Shown here piece by piece: positions 33,408-42,085 of a stretch of DNA of 46,035 nt. Each line of letters opens with the position of its first letter. Position 1 is the first letter of the stretch. The notes under the pieces were generated by a model. That model saw only the letters and a list, made by a program, of their open reading frames with translations, was not told the DNA's origin and ran no database searches. Made by a program: the position numbers and the translations under genes. The DNA comes from Candidatus Sumerlaeota bacterium (GTDB lineage Bacteria > Sumerlaeota > Sumerlaeia > Sumerlaeales > Sumerlaeaceae): the NCBI GenBank assembly GCA_026398535.1, contig JAPLSQ010000085.1:1-46035 (forward strand), given 5' to 3'.

Positions 33408-34469
33408 CTATTTTGGCTGTGGCGCGTTGTTCCGGGCCTCATAACGGATCTTGATGGTTTTGGGATCGATGGAACGGATCAGCACACGGCTTCGGATGTC
33501 ATCCGTGACAGTCGAAGTGAAACGCGCCTCAAGGGGCACATCCTTCGTGGCGCCCGCCACCTCCTCGCTCGGTCGTATGAGCGACACATCAAACGATTCA
33601 GGGGTGAGCTTCGACAACAGGCTCTGGGGACCGAAGACCGTTATCGTGGCTGTCTTCTGTTTGTAATCGAGGTCAATCGCGTCGGGCGACACCGCGCGGA
33701 ACTCCAGTCTGACTCCACGGATGAAACGTTCGGTCTGTATCTCCTGAATTTCGATATTCACCTCGGCGATAATCGTGGGCGGCTGGACAATTTCAATGCC
33801 AGGGGGTGTGCGTATGCTCACCGATTCGAGTGATGTCTGGATGCGCTGGGCGACGTTGACAGGGTCCGTCATGAGCAGGATCTTGCTTGTCAGTGAATCG
33901 CGCGGCATCGACGCGATGATTGCGCTGTCGCCCGTGATCCAGACATCACGCGGCGACACCTTTACCGGCGTCACAAGCTGCAATCCCACAGGCAACTGGT
34001 TCTGGCCTGAAATATTAGGCTCCACAACGGCGGGCTGGGCGTTATAACGCATGCGCACTTCCACCGTATTGCTTTGCGTGCCGATTTTCACCAGCTCGAT
34101 CCGCCGGCGCTGCGGCACATTTGCCACCCAATTCTTTTCTGTCAGCGGTTTCGACATCGTCTTCCATTCAAGACCCAATCCCGTGCGGATATCGCCGATA
34201 TCGATCTCGAAATGAAAATTTTCACTGCTGATATAGCTTTGCATATCCCTGCCATATCGCAGAGTTACGGGGATATTGTCCGGCACGGCGCGCGACTCCA
34301 CGCGCGTATCGTTTGGCGTAATCACCACAGGCACGGTGATTCGCGCCTCCTCTGTCTGTCCTGACTTGGCGAAAACCCACGCCACGAATGCGATCGCCAA
34401 CGAAACAATGAAAAGGTTGACGTTCTCGGAAAGTCTAATTCCTGGCAGGTTCTTCTTCTTCTTTAACAT
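33408..34469 (-). CDS. cdaR: CdaR/YbbR-domain regulator of diadenylate cyclase
   Basis: 353 aa with ATG at 34469 (a TTG immediately before would add one residue). One N-terminal transmembrane helix (NLFIVSLAIAFVAWVFA) and repeated YbbR beta domains (RITVPVVITPNDTRVESRAVPDNIPVTLRY; ARFTSTVTDDIRSRVLIRSIDP). In Firmicutes CdaR binds and modulates CdaA at the membrane. It overlaps the cdaA 3' end by 35 bp, fixing the pair as one operon. No glmM follows; lysC does, after 70 bp of spacer. Confidence 0.88.
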   Translation of the reverse strand: MLKKKKNLPGIRLSENVNLFIVSLAIAFVAWVFAKSGQTEEARITVPVVITPNDTRVESRAVPDNIPVTLRYGRDMQSYISSENFHFEIDIGDIRTGLGLEWKTMSKPLTEKNWVANVPQRRRIELVKIGTQSNTVEVRMRYNAQPAVVEPNISGQNQLPVGLQLVTPVKVSPRDVWITGDSAIIASMPRDSLTSKILLMTDPVNVAQRIQTSLESVSIRTPPGIEIVQPPTIIAEVNIEIQEIQTERFIRGVRLEFRAVSPDAIDLDYKQKTATITVFGPQSLLSKLTPESFDVSLIRPSEEVAGATKDVPLEARFTSTVTDDIRSRVLIRSIDPKTIKIRYEARNNAPQPK

Positions 34470-35232
34470 CAATCATGTCCTGCAGCGCTTCGCGTAATGT
34501 TTCCTGCGTATGGTGGCGTTCAAGCTTGCCTTGAACCGATAATGAAATGACACCCGTTTCCTCAGAAACGATGATGACAATGGCATCTGTTTCCTCGCTC
34601 ATCCCCACTCCCGCGCGGTGGCGTGTGCCCAGCTCCTTTGGCAACGAGGCGTTGGACGACAGCGGCAGGATGCATCCGGCCGCAACCAGGCGATTGCCGC
34701 GCAATATGACAGCGCCATCGTGCATCGGCGAATATGTCATGAAGATGGTGCGCAACAACTCGCTCGAGATCACCGCATCGATCACAGTGCCTGTCTCAGC
34801 GTAAATTTTCAGCGGATTCCGCCGCTCGATGCAGACCAGGGCGCCTATCTTTTGACGTGAAAAACTCCGGACAGCCTTCAACACCTCATCAATATGAACG
34901 CCCCCTCGCGAAAAAAACCGCCGGAATGCCCAGAATTGCCCCGTGTCGGTCAGCGCTTTGCGGAACTCGTTCTGAAAAACGATTAAAAAGACCATAACCA
35001 CAACAATCCACGAGCGCTCAAAGAGTATCGTTGTCGTCGTCAATTGCAGAACCCTCGCAATCGTGTAAACGAAAAATCCTGCCAGCACCACGGCAACCAG
35101 CCCGCGCATCGCCGCCGATGACCGGGTCTCGCGGAGAATGGCCAGCACGGCATAAACAAGCAACGTCACGACAAGAATATCGACGACATCGACAATCCGC
35201 ATCGATCGGATAAAACTGGCGATTTCGTGCAA
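34435..35232 (-). CDS. cdaA: Diadenylate cyclase CdaA
   Basis: 265 aa. Three N-terminal transmembrane helices (residues about 15-35, 42-60 and 75-88) precede the DAC domain with the catalytic DGA (172-174, MHDGAVILRG) and RHR (204-206, GTRHRAGVG) motifs that condense two ATP into c-di-AMP. The start is TTG at 35232, supported by AAAGG six bases upstream. c-di-AMP controls potassium, turgor and wall homeostasis. Operon partner cdaR overlaps it. Confidence 0.95.
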   Translation of the reverse strand: MHEIASFIRSMRIVDVVDILVVTLLVYAVLAILRETRSSAAMRGLVAVVLAGFFVYTIARVLQLTTTTILFERSWIVVVMVFLIVFQNEFRKALTDTGQFWAFRRFFSRGGVHIDEVLKAVRSFSRQKIGALVCIERRNPLKIYAETGTVIDAVISSELLRTIFMTYSPMHDGAVILRGNRLVAAGCILPLSSNASLPKELGTRHRAGVGMSEETDAIVIIVSEETGVISLSVQGKLERHHTQETLREALQDMIDVKEEEEPARN

Positions 35233-35278
35233 ACTGCGCCTTTCGTCTCAGCAAATGACTAATCTGTCAAACTGGCGG

Positions 35279-35292
35279 CTGATGATCATCAG
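35279..35292. promoter_or_regulatory. Perfect 14-bp palindrome upstream of cdaA
   Basis: CTGATGATCATCAG is fully self-complementary and lies 47 bp before the cdaA start, in the 114-bp gap after the HAD gene. It could be an operator or a hairpin; no T-run follows. Only one copy was found. Confidence 0.4.
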
Positions 35293-35346
35293 AACAATCC
35301 GACAATATAGCCATATATGCGGCCAGGAAATTGGCGCTGGCAAGCA

Positions 35347-36093
35347 TTAGTCGATAAGCATCCCGACAAGGCGCTCCGGAGACATGGCCGTATAATCAGG
35401 CGTTTCCTCAGACGATTCCGGTTCCTTGTCGCTCACGCTCGCGTCTGAAAGGCTCTCAACATAACAGCGCTCGAATTCATCAGAAGGCTTCCATCCGCGC
35501 TGATCGAAATTCAGTCTGAGCCAGAGTGTTTTCATGCCAAGCGCCTTTGCGGGGCGAATGTCATTGTCGATACGGTCGCCTATCATAAGCGCCCGCTCTG
35601 CGGGCACGCCCGCTTTCTCAAGCGCCCACCGAAATATGCCCGGATGGGGTTTGTCGAGCTTAAGCTCCCCGCTGATGGCGGCAATATCAAACAAGGACAG
35701 AAGTCCATATTCATCCAGCACTCCGCGCGCATCACGCGGCTGATTTGCGATCAGACCCATCCGGTAATGGGGCGCCATGCGGCGGACTGCATCCGCCATG
35801 CCGGGGATTTCTGGCGAATAAGCACGCCAATTGGCAAAAAGCGCGCGGCGCGTTTCCATCCGCCACTGACTAAAAATGCCATCGGGAATCATGGCGCGAA
35901 TAAAAGTCCATAAATCTCCCCCATTCCGTATGTGCTCCGCGCGAAGACGAAAATACTCCCCCGGTGAATAACGCTTTCCGCCGGCCAGCCAATCATACAG
36001 CCGGCGATAGATGAACAATGCCGCGGGATCATCTGATATGAAAATGTTGCCAACATCGAAAAACACAATGTCGAATCTGCCCGATTTGCTCAT
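35347..36093 (-). CDS. HAD-superfamily hydrolase
   Basis: 248 aa, cytosolic. Motif I reads FFDVGNIF with the nucleophile Asp but Gly where most HAD phosphatases have the second Asp; this D-x-G-N variant occurs in active YihX-like sugar phosphatases. Motif II lies around LIANQPRD, motif III is KLDKPHPG and motif IV is GDRIDNDI. A C1-type helical cap lies between. The C-terminal ~35 residues are acidic and probably disordered. The likely role is small-molecule dephosphorylation; substrate unknown. It is first in the minus-strand run with cdaA, separated by 114 bp. Confidence 0.8.
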   Translation of the reverse strand: MSKSGRFDIVFFDVGNIFISDDPAALFIYRRLYDWLAGGKRYSPGEYFRLRAEHIRNGGDLWTFIRAMIPDGIFSQWRMETRRALFANWRAYSPEIPGMADAVRRMAPHYRMGLIANQPRDARGVLDEYGLLSLFDIAAISGELKLDKPHPGIFRWALEKAGVPAERALMIGDRIDNDIRPAKALGMKTLWLRLNFDQRGWKPSDEFERCYVESLSDASVSDKEPESSEETPDYTAMSPERLVGMLID

Positions 36094-36299
36094 AATTAAT
36101 CAGTTACGCCTTCTTACTGTCGGGCATTCGATCGTTGGTGTGTCAAAACAGCCGTCTGGTCGTTGCAATCCGGCAGGGATTTTCTGTCATTAATTTGATA
36201 TAAAATCGATCGCGCGTTGTCTTTATGGTTATGACTCCGGAGGGAGCACGCCCGTGCCGGGGCGTAAAATACGCGCATATTGTCCCGAGGTCACTGTGA

Positions 36300-39200
36300 A
36301 TGCTGTTTTTCAAACGTCTTGAGCTTCAAGGTTTCAAAACTTTCACGAACAAAACCGCCATCGATTTTTTTCCGGGCATCACCATCATCGTTGGCCCGAA
36401 CGGTTGCGGAAAATCCAACATCTTCGATTCAATCCGCTGGGTGCTCGGAGAGCAAAGCGCAAAAAGCATGCGCGGATCGCGGATGGGCGACGTGATTTTC
36501 AACGGCTCAGCCGGCGAGAAAGCCATGGGCATGGCGCGCGTCAATCTCGTCCTTGACAATGGAACGCGTTCACTGCCAATCGATTTCGACGAGGTCTCTA
36601 TTTCCCGCCGTCTTTACAGGACGGGCGAGAGCGAATATCTCCTCAACAAAGCCAACTGCCGGTTGCGCGACATCACCAACCTGCTGCTCGACACAGGCAT
36701 CGGCACGGACAGTTACTCGGTCATGGAGCAGGGGCGCGTTGACGCCATCATCAATTCCAAACCGCTCGAACGGCGCGCGCTATTTGATGAAGCGGCTGGC
36801 ATCGCAAAATACAAGACACGCAGAGAGGAAGCCCTGCGAAAGCTGGAAAAAACCGATGCCGATTTTCTGCGCCTTTCCGACATCATCGCCGAGGTGCGCC
36901 GTCAGGCCAACTCCCTGAAACGTCAGGCGTCAAAAGCGGAACGCTATAAAAGGCTTACAGACGAGTTGCGCAACCTTGAAATGCAACTTCTCGCTCATCG
37001 TCTTCTGGCTCTAAAAAAGGTGTCCGCCCAGACCGATGTGCTTTATGAGTCACAGTCGGCAAAAACAGCCGAGTTGCGCCGCCAACTCTCGGAAATCGAT
37101 GAACAACAGTCGAACAACCGGACCGCCGCTGACGAATCACAGAAATCACTTGAGACCACGCAGTCGATCAGCTTCCAGATTTCAGCGAATCTTCAGGACA
37201 CGCTGAACAAAATCACACTTTTTGAGGAGAGGATCGCCGGCCACGATTCACGCCGCGAAACAATCGCGGCCGGAATTGCCGAACTTGGCATTGAGGGGCG
37301 CGCTCAGGAGACGGCAGAATCGGAAATTGCCAACCAGGCGTCATCCTTCGAGCAAAATCTCAACAGCCTCCGGGAAGACTATATTTCAAAGAAAAGCCAA
37401 TATGACTCGCTCAAGCGCGAGGCCGACGATGCGCTGGCGCGCATCGCATCCATTCGACGGGAAGCGGCTGACACATCCGATCGGCGCTCCAGTCTCGACA
37501 ATGATGCCGGAATCGCATCCGCCATGGAGGCCAAACTCGTCCAGGAAATGGCACAAAGCGATTCTGAAGTTGCCCTGCTTGAACAACAGATCGGACTGCT
37601 CGCGGCGCAAAAAAATGAGCAGCAATCAACCTCTGAGGAAAATGAGCAGTTGCTCGCAACGCTCAAAACCGATCTTGACCTGACAGCCAACGATTTAAAA
37701 ACACACGAACAGGAAAACGCCGCGATATCCGGACGCCTTGAAACCGCCCGGAGTGTCCGGCTGGATTGCCAGTCCCGCCATGATGCATTGGCGGAACTCC
37801 AAGCCAATTTTGATGGTTACTACCGCGGCGTGCGCGAGGTGATGCTTGCCGCAAAATCAGGCGCTGTCAGCGGCCTTGCAGGCGTCGTCTCCGCACTTAT
37901 CGAGGCGCACAAGGAGCATGAGCTCGCTATTGAAATTGCGCTGGGAGGCCACGCGCAGGACATCATCACCGGCACGGCCGAAGACGCAAAAGCCGCCATT
38001 GTCTGGCTCAAGCAGACCAACAGCGGTCGCGCAACATTTCTCCCCCTCGACCTTGTCGAAGCCAGGGAAACCCCGGCAGCTCTTCGCTCCGTTCTCTCGA
38101 CACCCGGCGTCATCGGTCTTGCCGCCGAACTGGTCACATTCGATCCGGGCATACGCAACATTGTCCAGCATCTGCTTGGCCATATCGTGGTTTGCGAAAA
38201 CCTGGATGTGGCCGTCGCGCTTGAACGCCGCGGCTTTCGCGCTCAATACGTCACGCTCGATGGCGACCTTCTCACATCCAGCGGCGCCATGAGCGGCGGC
38301 TCGGTGCGGTCGGCCGGTTTGCTGAACCGCACGCGCCAAGTCAAGGAACTTGCCGGCAAACTGCTTCATCTGAAACACGAGGAAGCGGAACTTTCTGCGC
38401 GCGCGGCTGACATACGCGCACAAATCGATGCCTTGCGCGAAAAGCACGCCAAGCTCCGCCAGTCTGTCAATCTGCAGGAAATTGAGGAAGCCCGGACACG
38501 CAAGGATTATGAGGTGCTGGAAGGGAAGCACGCTGAAAAAAGCCTTCAACTCAACGAGATATGTTCCCGCCGTGGAAGGATGAAGACCGAAATCGAGTCC
38601 CATCGTCAGACACGCGAGAAATCCGTTGCCGCGCTGGCCGAACTATCAACCGCCCTGGCGCAACTTGAACGCAACATCCGCGATGCCGAAGCGCTTGCCG
38701 CGGCAAAACAAAAGGAGCACGCCGAATCCGGCGCCGAGCTCAACGAGATGGCCATCACACTTTCCGCCGGTTCGGAAAAGCTTGCATCGATGCGCGACAA
38801 ACAGGACACTGTGCGGCGCGAGCGCGCCCGAATCACCATTGCTCAGACCGAAAAACAAAGTGAGGCCGAAAAGCTCAAGACTCAGACCGAAGAAGCCGCG
38901 TCGGAAATCGGACAATTGCGGGAGAAACTCAACGAGCTGCAACAACGCCAGGATGAGGCATCCAACCAGTTGACAATCGAAACCTCACGGCGCGAAACCA
39001 TCCAGTTCGATCTGCGCAAGCTCGGTGAACAGAGCCACATCATTCAACGGGACCTTAACGACGCCACCAACCAGTTGCACGAAGTCGAGCTCAAACGCGC
39101 CGAATTCGCCGCACAAAAACGCAATTTCGAGATGCAGTCACAGGAAAAATTCAACCAGACACTCGATGACCTCATGGCGCAAATGCGCGCCAATCTGCTG

Positions 39201-39992
39201 CCGGACGGCGCAACGCATGAACCTTCCGATCGTCCCCGGGACGAAGCCGCCCGCGCGCAGACAGGCGCACCCGTGGCGCCCCCGCTGTCTGACGCGCTGC
39301 CAGCCGCCGACGACATCGCCGTGCGCATCAATGAAATACGCACAGCAATCGACAACCTTGGCCCCGTGCATGCCGGAGCCATCGACGAATACAACGATCT
39401 CAACTCGCGCTACGAATTCATGAGCAAACAGGAGCGGGACCTTATCGCCGCTAAAACACAACTGACCGAGACAATCCATAAAATTGATGAAACCACAGAG
39501 GAACTGTTCACGAAATCCTTTGCGGAAATCCGCGAACACTTTCTCCATCTTTTTAGACGACTCTTTGGCGGCGGGCGCGCCGATATCGTCCTTACAGAGG
39601 AAAACGGCGTGCTCAACAGCGGCATCGACATCATCGCTCAACCGCCCGGCAAAAAGCCCGAGCACATCTCCCTGCTTTCGGGCGGCGAAACAGCCCTGAC
39701 CGCCATTGCGCTGCTCTTCGCCGTTTTCATGTGGAAACCAAGCCCGTTCTGCATCCTTGACGAAATCGACGCGCCGCTCGACGACACAAACATCGAACGC
39801 TTCAAAGAACTTTTGAGCGAGTTCTCCCACTCCACACAATTCATCATCATCACACACAACAAGCAGACCATGACGCTGGCAAACATGCTTTATGGCATCA
39901 CCATGGAAGAACAGGGCGTCAGCCGAGTCGTGAGTCTGCGCCTTGACGAATACAATAATAGCGATCTGTCGCGCGAAATTGCGCTGGCCTGA
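36300..39992 (+). CDS. smc: Chromosome segregation protein SMC
   Basis: 1230 aa. The N-terminal head has Walker A GPNGCGKSN (32-40); coiled coils flank a hinge at about 510-670 (GLAGVVSALIEAHKEHELAI ... GAMSGGSVR); the C-terminal head carries the ABC signature LSGGETALTAIALLFA and Walker B FCILDEIDAPLDDTN. It is the condensin-type ATPase that organises chromosomes with ScpA and ScpB; neither partner is in the window. A Pro/Ala-rich insert (about residues 966-1006) interrupts the C-terminal coil. ATG at 36300 has GAGG upstream; 206 bp of divergent spacer separates it from the HAD gene. Confidence 0.95.
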   Translation: MLFFKRLELQGFKTFTNKTAIDFFPGITIIVGPNGCGKSNIFDSIRWVLGEQSAKSMRGSRMGDVIFNGSAGEKAMGMARVNLVLDNGTRSLPIDFDEVSISRRLYRTGESEYLLNKANCRLRDITNLLLDTGIGTDSYSVMEQGRVDAIINSKPLERRALFDEAAGIAKYKTRREEALRKLEKTDADFLRLSDIIAEVRRQANSLKRQASKAERYKRLTDELRNLEMQLLAHRLLALKKVSAQTDVLYESQSAKTAELRRQLSEIDEQQSNNRTAADESQKSLETTQSISFQISANLQDTLNKITLFEERIAGHDSRRETIAAGIAELGIEGRAQETAESEIANQASSFEQNLNSLREDYISKKSQYDSLKREADDALARIASIRREAADTSDRRSSLDNDAGIASAMEAKLVQEMAQSDSEVALLEQQIGLLAAQKNEQQSTSEENEQLLATLKTDLDLTANDLKTHEQENAAISGRLETARSVRLDCQSRHDALAELQANFDGYYRGVREVMLAAKSGAVSGLAGVVSALIEAHKEHELAIEIALGGHAQDIITGTAEDAKAAIVWLKQTNSGRATFLPLDLVEARETPAALRSVLSTPGVIGLAAELVTFDPGIRNIVQHLLGHIVVCENLDVAVALERRGFRAQYVTLDGDLLTSSGAMSGGSVRSAGLLNRTRQVKELAGKLLHLKHEEAELSARAADIRAQIDALREKHAKLRQSVNLQEIEEARTRKDYEVLEGKHAEKSLQLNEICSRRGRMKTEIESHRQTREKSVAALAELSTALAQLERNIRDAEALAAAKQKEHAESGAELNEMAITLSAGSEKLASMRDKQDTVRRERARITIAQTEKQSEAEKLKTQTEEAASEIGQLREKLNELQQRQDEASNQLTIETSRRETIQFDLRKLGEQSHIIQRDLNDATNQLHEVELKRAEFAAQKRNFEMQSQEKFNQTLDDLMAQMRANLLPDGATHEPSDRPRDEAARAQTGAPVAPPLSDALPAADDIAVRINEIRTAIDNLGPVHAGAIDEYNDLNSRYEFMSKQERDLIAAKTQLTETIHKIDETTEELFTKSFAEIREHFLHLFRRLFGGGRADIVLTEENGVLNSGIDIIAQPPGKKPEHISLLSGGETALTAIALLFAVFMWKPSPFCILDEIDAPLDDTNIERFKELLSEFSHSTQFIIITHNKQTMTLANMLYGITMEEQGVSRVVSLRLDEYNNSDLSREIALA

Positions 39993-40121
39993 GCACGATG
40001 GCAGCCGCAGCTCGAAGGTCAACCCGGACAGATGAAACTCGCGTCAAACGACAGCACTCCAGGCCCAAATCCCCAACTGAATATTCCGCCCGCTTTCAGA
40101 GTACTGCGCAAAGGTTCTGAC

Positions 40122-40199
40122 GGGCGATTAGCTCAGTTTGGTTAGAGTGCCACGTTGACATCGTGGAAGTCAGTGGTTCGATCCCACTATCGCCCACCA
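40122..40199 (+). tRNA. tRNA-Val (GAC)
   Basis: The acceptor stem GGGCGAT/ATCGCCC closes with encoded ACCA (40196-40199). D-arm GCTC...GAGT, anticodon stem CCACG/CGTGG with loop TTGACAT giving anticodon GAC, T-arm AGTGG TTCGATC CCACT. Fully cloverleaf-compatible. The tRNA is 129 bp after smc. The region beyond it may be an integration zone, as tRNA 3' ends commonly are, but no second copy of the tRNA end occurs in the window. Confidence 0.96.
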
Positions 40200-40270
40200 T
40201 TTCCCGGTCCCCGCAAACCCTTACCCAGCTTGGTTACGGGCTTATCCATCAGGGACTTGAAAGCGACGGT

Positions 40271-40291
40271 GTACACGTAAATGTACACGTT
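40271..40291 (+). repeat. Direct TGTACACGT pair after the tRNA
   Basis: Two TGTACACGT units (40271-40279 and 40283-40291) flank AAA; each contains the palindrome TGTACA. They lie in the 239-bp gene-free stretch between tRNA-Val and the helicase, which otherwise shows no clear feature. They could bind a regulator or recombinase; unsupported beyond the repeat. Confidence 0.4.
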
Positions 40292-40438
40292 CATCAGGGG
40301 AATGTGTGATTTTATCCTTTGAGCGGATGGAAACGATTACTGGGGGACGTGGCGCATGCGCGGGGGCGAAGACGAACAGATTTCGAACAAGCCGTTATCA
40401 CTGAGGCCTCATTCGGATGAGCGCGAATATCATTGGGT

Positions 40439-41695
40439 TCATCGTCGCGCGTCCCTGCGCCCCCGTGTCCGCGCGGTGGCGGGGTCGCGATGTCCGGGCG
40501 CACTCACGCGATGTCTGGGCGCGCTCACGCGATGTCTGGGCGGAGCGTCACGACCGACCGATGGCGGCGCCGCCTGCTTATAGTCGAAACCGTCGATGCT
40601 GCATCGCTGGATGTTTGACCCAAGCACGCGCTCGATCTGGCGAATGACAATCTCGTCCTCGCGTGTCACGAGCGAAAACGCATCGCCCGGGCGCGAAGCG
40701 CGGCCGGTGCGGCCGATGCGGTGCGTGTAGGCATCCACGGTTGTTGGGAAATCATAGTTGATCACGTGCGAGACTTGCGACACGTCGATTCCGCGCGCGG
40801 CGATGTCGGTGGCGACGAGCACGGAGTATTGGCCGCGCCGGAAGCCTTCCAGTGCGGCTTGCCGCGCCGATTGCGAGAGGTTGCCCTGCAGCGATGCAGC
40901 GCGGTGGCCATTCTGAACGAGGAGTGTTCCGAGTTTCTTCGCGCGATGCTTGGTGCGTGTAAAAATAAGCACTGACTCAGAATCGGTCGATAACAACAAC
41001 GCGAGGAGGAGCGGCGTCTTGAGCTGCTGTGTCACCGGGTAAAGCGCGTGGGCGACTGTCTCTATGGGTTTTGAATGGCGGATTTTCGCAACGTGCGGCG
41101 CATCCAGCATGTCAGACGAAAGAGCGCAAATGTCTTCGGGCATCGTGGCGCTGAACATCATGTTCTGCCGTTTGGCGGGAAGTTTTGCCATGATCGCCCT
41201 CACGTCGGGCAGGAAACCCATGTCGAGCATCATGTCCGCTTCGTCGAGAACCGCGATGCTGATGTTACGCAGGTTGATTGTGCCCTGCCTTACGTGATCG
41301 AGCAGCCGTCCGGGGCACGCGACCACGATATCGACACCGCGCCGCAGCGTTTGCACCTGCGGCTTCATTCCCACGCCGCCGTAGATGGTGGTCACCTGCA
41401 GCTTGGTATTGCGGCCGAGGCTTCGGAAGCCTTCACATATTTGTTCCGCAAGCTCGCGCGTGGGCGCCACCACAAGAGCGCGCAGCGTGCCTCGCGGGCC
41501 GGTGAGCAACCGATGCATGACTGGCAGCGCGAACGCCGCTGTTTTGCCGGTGCCTGTTTGTGCAAGGCCCATGATGTCGAGCCCGCGCATGGCAGAAGGA
41601 ATCGTCTCTTGCTGGATGGGGGTCGGGGTTTGGTATCCGCAGGCGTTCACACCCGCGATGATTCGCGAATCGAAACCGAACTCGTTGAAATTCAC
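40439..41695 (-). CDS. DEAD-box RNA helicase (RhlE-like)
   Basis: 418 aa. Q-motif (GYQTPTPIQQETIP), motif I AQTGTGKT, PTRELAEQI, motif II DEAD (151-154), SAT (FSATMPEDI), ARGIDV and HRIGRTGR are all present. It unwinds structured RNA in ribosome assembly, decay or cold adaptation. The GTG start at 41695 has AGGAG five bases upstream. The basic C-terminal tail after about residue 380 is encoded by a 21-bp tandem repeat (VSAPRHR-type units) and may bind RNA. It lies between tRNA-Val and the ATPase gene on the opposite strand. Confidence 0.93.
   Translation of the reverse strand: MNFNEFGFDSRIIAGVNACGYQTPTPIQQETIPSAMRGLDIMGLAQTGTGKTAAFALPVMHRLLTGPRGTLRALVVAPTRELAEQICEGFRSLGRNTKLQVTTIYGGVGMKPQVQTLRRGVDIVVACPGRLLDHVRQGTINLRNISIAVLDEADMMLDMGFLPDVRAIMAKLPAKRQNMMFSATMPEDICALSSDMLDAPHVAKIRHSKPIETVAHALYPVTQQLKTPLLLALLLSTDSESVLIFTRTKHRAKKLGTLLVQNGHRAASLQGNLSQSARQAALEGFRRGQYSVLVATDIAARGIDVSQVSHVINYDFPTTVDAYTHRIGRTGRASRPGDAFSLVTREDEIVIRQIERVLGSNIQRCSIDGFDYKQAAPPSVGRDAPPRHRVSAPRHRVSAPGHRDPATARTRGRRDARR
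40489..40551 (-). repeat. Three 21-bp tandem repeats in the helicase tail
   Basis: GATGTCTGGGCGCGCTCACGC and near-copies occupy 40489-40509, 40510-40530 and 40531-40551 (the third is degraded). In the helicase frame each adds a seven-residue HRVSAPR-type basic unit. Being a multiple of three, copy-number change would vary tail length without frameshift. Confidence 0.75.
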
Positions 41696-42085
41696 AATGT
41701 CTCCTATTGGCCGCGTGCAGGCAGATAACGCTCTTGGTCGGCCGGCGAACAGCTCGTTGTTTTTTTGTCACCCTCAGGTGCAGCGCCAGTGTTCCCGCAT
41801 TTGCGCGGAACCCATGCTGAGAAAGCGACAGTAAGCCTTCGGCCCGAAGGGCACAACTGAGCCTCAGAACAGGAGGTGCTGATCTACATAGCGCCGCGAG
41901 CCGCTGAAATTCAAATACCGGTCTTTTTATATTGATAAACCAAGCCGGTGAAAGAATCGCAAATAACAAGCAAGCTGCTGGCACGAGAAGCGTTAGAAGG
42001 GGATGAATTTTTGAGGTGTGTTTCCCGCTGATTACGGTTGACTTGCGTCCTGTAATGACAAGATTGGGACGCAGGAGATTCAACC
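41696..42085. other. 390-bp divergent region between helicase and ATPase genes
   Basis: No credible gene. It contains AGGAG for the helicase start, a near-palindrome GCCTTCGG-CCCGAAGGGC around 41837-41854, an AT-rich patch near 41915-41935, TTGACT (42038-42043) and TGTAAT (42051-42056) without ideal spacing to each other, and AGGAG (42073-42077) for the ATPase. A long 5' leader on the helicase mRNA, as in cold-shock helicases, is possible. Confidence 0.45.

Noticed and set aside
39138..40022. 294-codon minus-strand frame over the smc 3' end
   Set aside because: Antisense of the conserved SMC head motifs.
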